Shown here piece after piece: positions 57,579 through 64,000 of a DNA stretch of 64,000 nt (position 1 is its first letter; every line of letters starts with the position of its first letter). The stretch comes from Mycobacterium lentiflavum (GTDB taxonomy: Bacteria; Actinomycetota; Actinomycetes; Mycobacteriales; Mycobacteriaceae). The notes beneath the pieces were generated by a model that worked only from the letters and a program-made list of their open reading frames with translations, searched no databases and was not told where the DNA came from. The DNA is taken from NCBI RefSeq assembly GCF_022374895.2, contig NZ_CP092423.2, positions 1,860,001 to 1,924,000 of the forward strand, written 5' to 3'. Both the position numbers and the translations under genes were made by a program.

Positions 57579-57605
57579 ATTCGTCACCGAGGTCGCGGCG
57601 GATTG
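57579..57605 (-). promoter_or_regulatory. Possible SigK-like promoter of dipZ
   Basis: CAATCC and ACGAAT on the minus strand are again separated by 15 bases. The -10 ends only seven bases before the dipZ ATG, so the transcript would be leaderless. It could be chance, because dipZ may also be read from the mpt83 promoter. Confidence 0.4.
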
Positions 57606-57712
57606 ACGCGGATTGACAAGGGCTGCAGTTGATTTCGCTCGAACAGCATTACCATTTGACGCGACATGGCGGCTCGCCGAGGCGGGCCGCCATGTCGTGC
57701 GTGCATAACTCC

Positions 57713-58384
57713 TTACGAGGTCGGCGGCATCAGCACCGAGTCGATCATGTAGACGGTCGCGTTCGCGGTGTGCACCCCTCCGCACACCACACTCGCGTCG
57801 TTGACCTTGATGTCATTTCCCTGGCCGGTCACCGTGGCATTGGCGCCCTGCAGTGTGGCGTGGGCGCCGTCGACCTTGGCCGGACTCAGCTGGCCTGGTA
57901 CGACGTGGTAGGTCAGGATGCTTTTGAGCAGCGCAGCGTCTGTCTTGAGCTTGTCGACAGTGGCAGCCGGAAGCTTGTCGAATGCAGCGTTGGTCGGCGC
58001 AAACACGGTGTATTGCCCATTGTTAAGGGTGTCGACCAGATTGACGTTCGGGTTCAACTTGCCCGACAGCGCCGACGTCAGCGTCGTCAGCATCGGGTTG
58101 TTGGATGCCGCCGTCGCGACCGGGTCCTGTGCCATTCCGGCGACTGACCCCGGACCGGTGGGATTTTGCGCGGCGTAGGCCGAACAGCCGGACCCGACCA
58201 GGTCGGCGGCCGGGTCCGCTGTTGCGGTCGTCGTGGCCGACGTGGCCATGCTGGTCGCCGGTGCGGCACTGGTGCTGGTAGTGCCCTGGGCTGCGGGCTT
58301 GTTGCTCGAACACCCGGAGAAGCCCACGATCGCGACCGCTGCGAGGCCTGCCGCCGCCAGTGCCCTGACCCGGTCATTCATCAT
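57713..58384 (-). CDS. mpt83: Fasciclin-domain lipoprotein MPT83
   Basis: A 223-residue surface lipoprotein. The lipobox is VGFSGC with Cys 25 as anchor. A Thr/Ala-rich stalk (30-70) precedes one FAS1 domain closely matching MPT70: [40 protein letters not shown] and [16 protein letters not shown] 58384 or the adjacent ATG 58381 may start it; AGGAGG lies upstream. It leads the mpt83-dipZ-mpt70 run. The toxin-antitoxin pair that follows mpt83 in H37Rv is absent here. Confidence 0.95.
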   Translation of the reverse strand: MMNDRVRALAAAGLAAVAIVGFSGCSSNKPAAQGTTSTSAAPATSMATSATTTATADPAADLVGSGCSAYAAQNPTGPGSVAGMAQDPVATAASNNPMLTTLTSALSGKLNPNVNLVDTLNNGQYTVFAPTNAAFDKLPAATVDKLKTDAALLKSILTYHVVPGQLSPAKVDGAHATLQGANATVTGQGNDIKVNDASVVCGGVHTANATVYMIDSVLMPPTS

Positions 58385-58442
58385 TGAATTTCCCTCCTTT
58401 GCTCAACACGGCGATATCGCCGTCCTCCCGTTAACGCCAGTG

Positions 58443-58469
58443 ATTCGGAGCGATGCCGATGACGGATGG
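58443..58469 (-). promoter_or_regulatory. SigK-like promoter of mpt83
   Basis: CCATCC and CCGAAT on the minus strand, 15 bases apart, match both hexamers of the SigK motif I recall exactly. The -10 lies about 59 bases before the mpt83 ATG. The sigK-rskA pair is not in the window. Confidence 0.65.
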
Positions 58470-58551
58470 CTGCGAAACTGGTTTGCTTTCCTCGCAGTCC
58501 GAAGCCATCCGAAAAGTTGGCAACGCAGCGCCCCGGTAGCCGGGCCGAAAC

Positions 58552-58559
58552 GGCACAAT
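58552..58559 (+). promoter_or_regulatory. Likely -10 (GGCACAAT) of a leaderless dxr transcript
   Basis: GGCACAAT ends six bases before the dxr GTG. The same octamer precedes rpsP and rplS. No ribosome-binding site is present, which fits a leaderless message. Confidence 0.45.
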
Positions 58560-58565
58560 GAGTAG

Positions 58566-59780
58566 GTGACCCGCCCGACCACGACTGACGCGCAGGCAGA
58601 CGGCCGGATCCGGGTGCTCGTGTTGGGCAGCACCGGCTCCATCGGCACCCAGGCGCTGGAGGTCATCGCCGCCAACCCGGACCGCTTCGAGGTGGTCGGA
58701 CTGGCGGCGGGCGGGTCGAACCCGGACACCCTGGCGCGCCAGCGCGCCGAGACCGGGGTGACCAATATCGCCGTCGCCGACGAGCAAGCCGCCGCGGCGC
58801 TCGGTGACGTCCGGTTCAGCGGCCCCGACGCGGTCACCCGGCTGGTCGAGGAAACCGAGGCCGACGTCGTGCTCAATGCCCTGGTCGGGGCGTTGGGCCT
58901 GCGCCCGACGCTGGCGGCGCTGCACTCGGGCGCTCGGCTGGCGCTGGCCAATAAGGAATCGCTGATCGCCGGCGGTCCGCTGGTCTTGAGGGCTGCGCGA
59001 CCAGGTCAGATCGTCCCGGTGGATTCCGAGCACTCCGCGCTGGCCCAGTGCCTGCGCGGCGGCGAGCCCGACGAGGTCGCCAAGCTAGTGCTGACCGCCT
59101 CGGGCGGCCCGTTTCGCGGCTGGGCCGCCACCGACCTGGAGGCCGTCACCCCGGAGCAGGCCGGTGCCCATCCGACCTGGTCAATGGGCCCGATGAACAC
59201 GCTGAACTCGGCGTCGCTGGTGAACAAGGGACTCGAGCTCATCGAAACCCACCTGCTGTTCGGCGTTGCGTACGACCGCATCGAGGTCGTCGTGCACCCC
59301 CAGTCGATTGTTCATTCAATGGTCACATTTATCGACGGCTCGACTATCGCCCAGGCCAGCCCGCCGGACATGAAGCTGCCCATCTCCCTGGCGCTGGGCT
59401 GGCCCCGGCGGGTGGCCGGTGCGGCCGCGGCCTGCGACTTCACCACCGCGTCTACCTGGGAATTCGAGCCGTTGGACAACGACGTTTTCCCGGCCGTCGA
59501 GCTGGCCCGCCACGCCGGCGAGACCGGCGGCTGCATGACCGCGGTCTATAACGCCGCCAACGAGGAGGCCGCGGCGGCGTTCCTGGACGGCCGCATCAGC
59601 TTTCCGACCATCGTCAGAACAATCGCCGACGTGCTGAGCGCCGCCGACCAGTGGGCCGTTTCACCGGCTAACGTGGATGAGGTACTAGACGCGCAGCGCT
59701 GGGCACGGGAGCGAGCGCAGCGCGCGGTCACAACTGCAAGCCCCGCCAAAGTCTCGGGAATGGTCTTAGAAAGGTCCTAG
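58566..59780 (+). CDS. dxr: 1-deoxy-D-xylulose 5-phosphate reductoisomerase
   Basis: A 404-residue enzyme that makes 2-C-methyl-D-erythritol 4-phosphate with NADPH, the committed step of the MEP isoprenoid pathway. The NADPH loop is [15 protein letters not shown]. The metal site is in [25 protein letters not shown] is the flexible loop, and [26 protein letters not shown] completes the active site. GTG 58566 is chosen for family length. rip1 follows after six bases. Confidence 0.97.
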   Translation: MTRPTTTDAQADGRIRVLVLGSTGSIGTQALEVIAANPDRFEVVGLAAGGSNPDTLARQRAETGVTNIAVADEQAAAALGDVRFSGPDAVTRLVEETEADVVLNALVGALGLRPTLAALHSGARLALANKESLIAGGPLVLRAARPGQIVPVDSEHSALAQCLRGGEPDEVAKLVLTASGGPFRGWAATDLEAVTPEQAGAHPTWSMGPMNTLNSASLVNKGLELIETHLLFGVAYDRIEVVVHPQSIVHSMVTFIDGSTIAQASPPDMKLPISLALGWPRRVAGAAAACDFTTASTWEFEPLDNDVFPAVELARHAGETGGCMTAVYNAANEEAAAAFLDGRISFPTIVRTIADVLSAADQWAVSPANVDEVLDAQRWARERAQRAVTTASPAKVSGMVLERS

Positions 59781-59786
59781 CGGCTG

Positions 59787-61001
59787 ATGATGTTCGCAAT
59801 CGGCATTGTGCTGTTCGCGCTGGCCATCCTGGTCTCGGTGGCCCTGCACGAATGCGGCCACATGTGGGTCGCGCGTGCCACCGGGATGAAGGTGCGCCGC
59901 TATTTCGTCGGCTTCGGCCCGACGCTGTGGTCGACTCGGCGCGGCGAGACCGAGTACGGCGTCAAGGCCGTTCCGTTGGGCGGCTTCTGCGACATCGCCG
60001 GCATGACCCCGGTCGAGGACCTGGCGCCCGACGAGGCCGACCGGGCCATGTACAAGCAGAAGACGTGGAAGCGGGTCGCGGTGCTGTTCGCCGGCCCGGC
60101 CATGAACTTCATCATCTGTGTGGTGCTGATCTATGTGATCGCACTGATCTGGGGGCTGCCCAACCTGCACCCGCCCACCCAGGCAATTGTCGGCGAAACC
60201 GCTTGCATCGCACCAGAAGTCGCGCCGGGCAAGCTCGGTGAGTGCACTGGTCCCGGACCGGCCGCGCTGGCCGGCATCCGTCCCGGCGACGTCGTGGTCA
60301 AGGTCGGCGACACCAAGGTGTCCACCTTCGACGACATGGCCGCCGCGATCCGCAAGCTGCACGGCACCGTCCCGGTCGTCGTCGAACGTAACGGCACCCC
60401 GATCACCGCCTACGTCGACATCGCGCAGACCCAGCGATACGTCGGCAACGGTCAGGACGGCAAGCCCGCCGCCGCAACGGTCGGCGCCATGGGCGTCGGC
60501 GGCGTCAAACAGGCGCCCACCCACTACGGCGTGCTCGGCGCCATCCCCGCGACGTTCGCCTTCACCGGCGACCTGACGGCCGAGGTGGGCAAGGCGCTGG
60601 TCGCGATCCCCGGCAAGGTCGGCGCGCTGGTGCACGCGATCGGCGGCGGGCAGCGCGACCCGCAGACGCCGATGAGCGTCGTCGGGGCCAGCATCATCGG
60701 CGGCGACACCGTCGACCACGGGCTGTGGGTGGCGTTCTGGTTCTTCCTGGCCCAGCTGAACCTGATCCTGGGCGCGATCAACCTGTTGCCGCTGCTGCCG
60801 TTCGACGGCGGCCACATCGCCGTCGCGATGTTCGAAAAGATCCGCAACCTGGTCCGGTCCGCCCGCGGCATGGTCGCCGCGGCCCCGGTCAACTACCTCA
60901 AGCTGATGCCGGCGACCTATGTGGTGCTGGTGTTCGTGGTGGGCTACATGCTGCTGACCGTGACCGCCGATCTGGTCAACCCGATCAGGCTCTTCCAATG
61001 A
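59787..61001 (+). CDS. rip1: Site-2 intramembrane zinc protease Rip1
   Basis: A 404-residue membrane protease of the RseP family. The zinc motif HECGH (His 21, Glu 22, His 25) is in the first membrane segment. A PDZ domain (about 130-230) contains [24 protein letters not shown]. The third ligand is in [12 protein letters not shown]. In M. tuberculosis Rip1 cleaves anti-sigma factors, including that of SigK, whose likely targets lie nearby here. Its stop overlaps the ispG start by four bases. Confidence 0.95.
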   Translation: MMFAIGIVLFALAILVSVALHECGHMWVARATGMKVRRYFVGFGPTLWSTRRGETEYGVKAVPLGGFCDIAGMTPVEDLAPDEADRAMYKQKTWKRVAVLFAGPAMNFIICVVLIYVIALIWGLPNLHPPTQAIVGETACIAPEVAPGKLGECTGPGPAALAGIRPGDVVVKVGDTKVSTFDDMAAAIRKLHGTVPVVVERNGTPITAYVDIAQTQRYVGNGQDGKPAAATVGAMGVGGVKQAPTHYGVLGAIPATFAFTGDLTAEVGKALVAIPGKVGALVHAIGGGQRDPQTPMSVVGASIIGGDTVDHGLWVAFWFFLAQLNLILGAINLLPLLPFDGGHIAVAMFEKIRNLVRSARGMVAAAPVNYLKLMPATYVVLVFVVGYMLLTVTADLVNPIRLFQ

Positions 61002-62167
61002 CCGGCATTGGCCTGGGTATGCCGGAAGCGCCGGCGCCCACGCTTGCGCCCCGGCGTAAAACGCGCCAATTGATGGTCCGCGACGTCGGGGTCGGCAGCG
61101 ATTCCCCGATTTCGGTGCAGTCGATGTGCACCACCAAAACGCACGACGTCAACACGACGCTGCAGCAGATCGCCGAGCTGACCGCCGCGGGTTGCGACAT
61201 CGTCCGGGTGGCGTGCCCGCGTCAGGAAGATGCCGACGCGCTGGCCGAGATCGCCCGGCACAGCCAGATCCCGGTGATCGCCGACATCCACTTCCAGCCG
61301 AAGTACATCTTCGCCGCGATCGACGCCGGATGTGCTGCGGTGCGGGTCAATCCGGGCAACATCAAGGAGTTCGACGGCCGGGTCGGTGAGGTCGCCAAGG
61401 CGGCCGCCGCGGCCGGCATCCCGATCCGCATCGGCGTCAACGCCGGCTCGCTGGACAAGCGGTTCATGCAGAAGTACGGCAAGGCCACACCGGAGGCGCT
61501 GGTCGAGTCGGCGCTGTGGGAGGCCTCGCTGTTCGAGGAGCATGGCTTCGGTGACATCAAGATCAGCGTCAAGCACAACGACCCCGTCGTAATGGTCGCC
61601 GCCTACGAACAGCTGGCCGCGGCGTGCGACTATCCGCTGCACCTCGGTGTGACCGAGGCCGGGCCGGCGTTCCAGGGCACCATCAAGTCGGCGGTGGCCT
61701 TCGGCGCCCTGCTGTCCCGCGGCATCGGCGACACCATCCGGGTGTCCCTGTCGGCGCCGCCGGTCGAGGAAGTCAAGGTCGGCATTCAGATTCTGGAATC
61801 GCTGAACCTGCGCCCCCGCGGGCTGGAGATCGTTTCGTGCCCGTCGTGCGGTCGCGCGCAGGTCGACGTCTACACCCTGGCCAACGCGGTGTCCGCCGGC
61901 CTGGACGGGCTCGACGTGCCGCTGCGGGTCGCCGTGATGGGCTGCGTCGTCAACGGTCCGGGGGAGGCCCGCGAGGCCGATCTCGGCGTTGCCTCCGGAA
62001 ACGGCAAGGGCCAGATATTCGTTCGCGGCGAGGTGATCAAGACCGTTCCCGAAGCTCAGATCGTCGAGACGCTGATCGAAGAGGCGATGCGGTTGGCTTC
62101 GGACATGGCTGGTGATAACGGTCCTGGCACAACAGCCAGCGGGACGCCGGTTGTCACCGTAAGCTGA
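60998..62167 (+). CDS. ispG: 4-hydroxy-3-methylbut-2-enyl diphosphate synthase (flavodoxin/ferredoxin)
   Basis: A 389-residue [4Fe-4S] enzyme of the MEP pathway (also called GcpE). The TIM barrel starts at [23 protein letters not shown], and [12 protein letters not shown] and [10 protein letters not shown] are conserved. The cluster ligands are in [11 protein letters not shown] and [20 protein letters not shown] 60998 overlaps the rip1 stop, so dxr, rip1 and ispG form one operon linking isoprenoid synthesis with an envelope protease. Confidence 0.97.
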   Translation: MTGIGLGMPEAPAPTLAPRRKTRQLMVRDVGVGSDSPISVQSMCTTKTHDVNTTLQQIAELTAAGCDIVRVACPRQEDADALAEIARHSQIPVIADIHFQPKYIFAAIDAGCAAVRVNPGNIKEFDGRVGEVAKAAAAAGIPIRIGVNAGSLDKRFMQKYGKATPEALVESALWEASLFEEHGFGDIKISVKHNDPVVMVAAYEQLAAACDYPLHLGVTEAGPAFQGTIKSAVAFGALLSRGIGDTIRVSLSAPPVEEVKVGIQILESLNLRPRGLEIVSCPSCGRAQVDVYTLANAVSAGLDGLDVPLRVAVMGCVVNGPGEAREADLGVASGNGKGQIFVRGEVIKTVPEAQIVETLIEEAMRLASDMAGDNGPGTTASGTPVVTVS

Positions 62168-62222
62168 TAAGACCAGTTCGCTCTTGCTGGCCCTTCAGTT
62201 CGCACCACAGAGAGTTCGCCAG

Positions 62223-63077
62223 ATGTCGGCTCCGCCCCTGTTTCGCCTCGTTGGCGACCGACGGGTGTCGGTGGTGCGTGACGCCGCCGCGGTGTGGCGG
62301 GTACTCGACGAGGACCCGATCGGGTCCTGCATGGTCGCCTCCCGCGTCGCCGATCACGGCATCGACCCCGGCGCGATCGGCGGGGAGCTGTGGACCCGCC
62401 GCGGCGCGGACGAGTCGCTGTGCTTCGCCGGTGCCAACCTGATCCCGCTGCGCGGGCTGCCGGCCGACCTGAATGCGTTCGCCGACGAGGCGATGAGCGG
62501 GACGCGGCGCTGCTCCTCGCTGGTCGGGCGGGCCAGCCTGGTCCTGCCGATGTGGGAGCGGCTCGAGACGGCCTGGGGCCCGGCGCGTGACGTGCGCGAA
62601 CGCCAACCGCTGATGGCGCTGGCCAAACATCCGATGTGTGACCTCGACCCCGAGGTGCGTCAGGTGCGGCCGGAGGAGCTGGACGCCTACCTGGTGGCCG
62701 CGGTCGACATGTTCATCGGTGAGGTCGGCATCGACCCGCGCCTGGGCGACGGCGGCCGCGGCTACCGCCGCCGGGTGGCTAGCCTGATCGCCGCCGGGCG
62801 CGCCTGGGCCCGCTTCGAGCACGGTCAGGTCGTTTTCAAGGCCGAGGTCGGATCGCAATCGCCCGCGGTCGGGCAGATCCAGGGCGTCTGGGTGCATCCG
62901 GAGTGGCGCGGCCTGGGGCTCGGTGCGCGGGGTACCGCGATGCTGGCCGCCGTGATCGTCGGCAGCGGGCGCATCGCCAGCCTGTACGTGAACGACTTCA
63001 ACGAGGTGGCGCGCGCTGCCTACGCCCGGGTGGGCTTCGCCGAGGTCGGCACCTTCGCCACGGTCCTGCTCGACTAG
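62223..63077 (+). CDS. GNAT-family acetyltransferase
   Basis: A 284-residue protein, the counterpart of Rv2867c. The C-terminal half is a GNAT domain with the acetyl-CoA loop GVWVHPEWRGLGLGARGTAML and the closing SLYVNDFNEVARAAYARVGFAEVG. The N-terminal half is a separate domain of the DUF4081 kind seen with GNAT domains in actinobacteria. ATG 62223 gives exactly the M. tuberculosis length. It follows ispG by 55 bases. The substrate is unknown. Confidence 0.88.
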   Translation: MSAPPLFRLVGDRRVSVVRDAAAVWRVLDEDPIGSCMVASRVADHGIDPGAIGGELWTRRGADESLCFAGANLIPLRGLPADLNAFADEAMSGTRRCSSLVGRASLVLPMWERLETAWGPARDVRERQPLMALAKHPMCDLDPEVRQVRPEELDAYLVAAVDMFIGEVGIDPRLGDGGRGYRRRVASLIAAGRAWARFEHGQVVFKAEVGSQSPAVGQIQGVWVHPEWRGLGLGARGTAMLAAVIVGSGRIASLYVNDFNEVARAAYARVGFAEVGTFATVLLD

Positions 63078-63207
63078 CCGGGCTTTCAGGTTCGAGGTAC
63101 CCGGAAATCGCGGGAGCACGCCCACCGGAGGCCGTTGCCCGACATAACGGCGAGGTCTCGGTGTGTCGGCGGCTGTGCACCCGCCTGTGTTCTTAACATC
63201 AGTAACG

Positions 63208-64000
63208 ATGGCCACAAAAACCTCACCAGTATCAGTCGTGTCGGCGGCTACGGCACTGCTGCTCGTCGCGGCTGTGGCGCTGTCTGGATGCACGCCGCGG
63301 CCCGATGGTCCGGGCCCCGCCGCGGAGAAGTTCTTCCGCGCGTTGGCCATTGGCGACACCGCAACGGCCGCCCAACTCAGCGACAACCCGAACGAGGCTC
63401 GCGAGGCGCTCAACGCCGCCTGGGCCGGGCTGCAGGCCACCCATTTGGACGCGCAGATCCTCGGCTCGAAGTACGCCGAGGACACCGGCACGGTCAACTA
63501 CCGGTTCAGCTGGCATCTGCCGAAGAACCGGGTGTGGAGCTATGACGGCCAGCTGAAGATGGCCCGCGACGAGGGCCACTGGGAGGTCCGGTGGGCGCCC
63601 AACGGGTTGCACCCGAAGCTGGGGGAGCACCAGACGTTCGCGTTGCGCGCCGACGCGCCGCGGCGCGCCTCGGTGAACGAACTCGGCGGCAGCGACGTGC
63701 TGGCGCCGGGCTACCGTTATCACTACACGCTGGACGCCACCAAGGCCGGCCCGCCGCAGTCGTTGAGCTTCACCACCCACTCGATCGTCGACGTGCTGCG
63801 GCCGTTCAACGACACGCTGACCGACCCGCAGCTGCTCGCCGAGCGGGCCAGCTCGACGCCCAACCAGGTGGACCTGGGCGTCACGCTGCTTCCCGCCGAC
63901 AACGACAAGGTGTTTCCGGTGATCGGCCGGCTGCCCGGGATCGTGGTCACCCCGCAGGCCGACATGCTGGCGACCGACCCGCATTTCGCCCCCGCCGTCG
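63208..64000 (+). CDS. Penicillin-binding lipoprotein, N-terminal part
   Basis: The frame is open from ATG 63208 to the window edge (264 codons), so it is cut by the window. A lipoprotein signal ends in the lipobox VALSGC with Cys 28. An NTF2-like MecA-N domain follows (GPAAEKFFRALAIGDTATAAQLSDNP, then FSWHLPKNRVWSYDG), then the start of a dimerisation domain (IGRLPGIVVTP). This is the layout of class B penicillin-binding protein Rv2864c. The transpeptidase domain lies beyond the window. Confidence 0.9.
   Translation, partial: MATKTSPVSVVSAATALLLVAAVALSGCTPRPDGPGPAAEKFFRALAIGDTATAAQLSDNPNEAREALNAAWAGLQATHLDAQILGSKYAEDTGTVNYRFSWHLPKNRVWSYDGQLKMARDEGHWEVRWAPNGLHPKLGEHQTFALRADAPRRASVNELGGSDVLAPGYRYHYTLDATKAGPPQSLSFTTHSIVDVLRPFNDTLTDPQLLAERASSTPNQVDLGVTLLPADNDKVFPVIGRLPGIVVTPQADMLATDPHFAPAV

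Overview
The window is about 64 kb of high-GC mycobacterial chromosome, most likely from a slow-growing non-tuberculous Mycobacterium. The gene order matches, as I remember it, the M. tuberculosis H37Rv block from rnc (Rv2925c) to the penicillin-binding lipoprotein Rv2864c. The signature set is smc-ftsY-amt-glnB-glnD-ffh-pknI, rpsP-rimM-trmD-rplS-lepB-rnhB, rpsB-tsf, pyrH-frr-cdsA-rlmN, mpt53-ccdA-mpt70-dipZ-mpt83 and dxr-rip1-ispG. Several H37Rv neighbours are missing (fdhF, Rv2893, PPE45, IS1539, vapBC43, relFG). Other genes stand in the same places: feoA-feoB-nfu, an alpha/beta hydrolase, a CMD/AhpD-fold protein, two small secreted proteins, a GAF-ANTAR regulator, lactate 2-monooxygenase, two tandem MPT63-like proteins, an acyltransferase and a CsbD-like protein. 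I saw no tRNA, rRNA, CRISPR array, prophage or insertion sequence.

Layout. 1-4.6 kb: the end of rnc, fpg, an overlapping feoA-feoB-nfu operon behind two DtxR-like palindromes, OsmC and acylphosphatase. 4.8-18.7 kb: chromosome condensation (smc), membrane targeting (ftsY, ffh) and nitrogen sensing (amt-glnB-glnD), plus a helicase and the hydrolase with its two operators. 18.7-26.8 kb: amidohydrolases, the Ser/Thr kinase pknI, a TetR regulator, a D,D-carboxypeptidase and small accessory genes. 27.1-32.9 kb: ribosome and tRNA maturation, signal peptidase and RNase HII. 32.9-41.6 kb: the ANTAR regulator, an orphan fdhD, the yraN-comM-dprA DNA uptake/processing trio, viuB, lactate monooxygenase, xerC and an M23 peptidase-like protein. 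41.7-49.3 kb: rpsB-tsf, amidase, MarR, the MPT63-like pair, the acyltransferase, an OmpR-type regulator and CsbD. 49.7-58.4 kb: pyrH-frr-cdsA-rlmN, then an envelope redox island (mpt53-ccdA facing mpt83-dipZ-mpt70). 58.6-64 kb: isoprenoid synthesis genes (dxr, ispG) flanking the rip1 site-2 protease, a GNAT enzyme and the start of a penicillin-binding lipoprotein.

The most interesting signals are these: the Feo operon ending in an Nfu iron-sulfur carrier and controlled by paired palindromes; a 17-bp perfect inverted repeat inside pknI; two 18-bp operators 30 bp apart before the hydrolase; a 58-bp tandem repeat that copies the catalytic-cysteine end of rlmN; three SigK-like promoters with identical 15-nt spacers before mpt83, dipZ and mpt70; and a tandem duplication of MPT63-like genes in which each copy keeps a related hairpin terminator. 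Comparisons with H37Rv are from memory, not from a database search.
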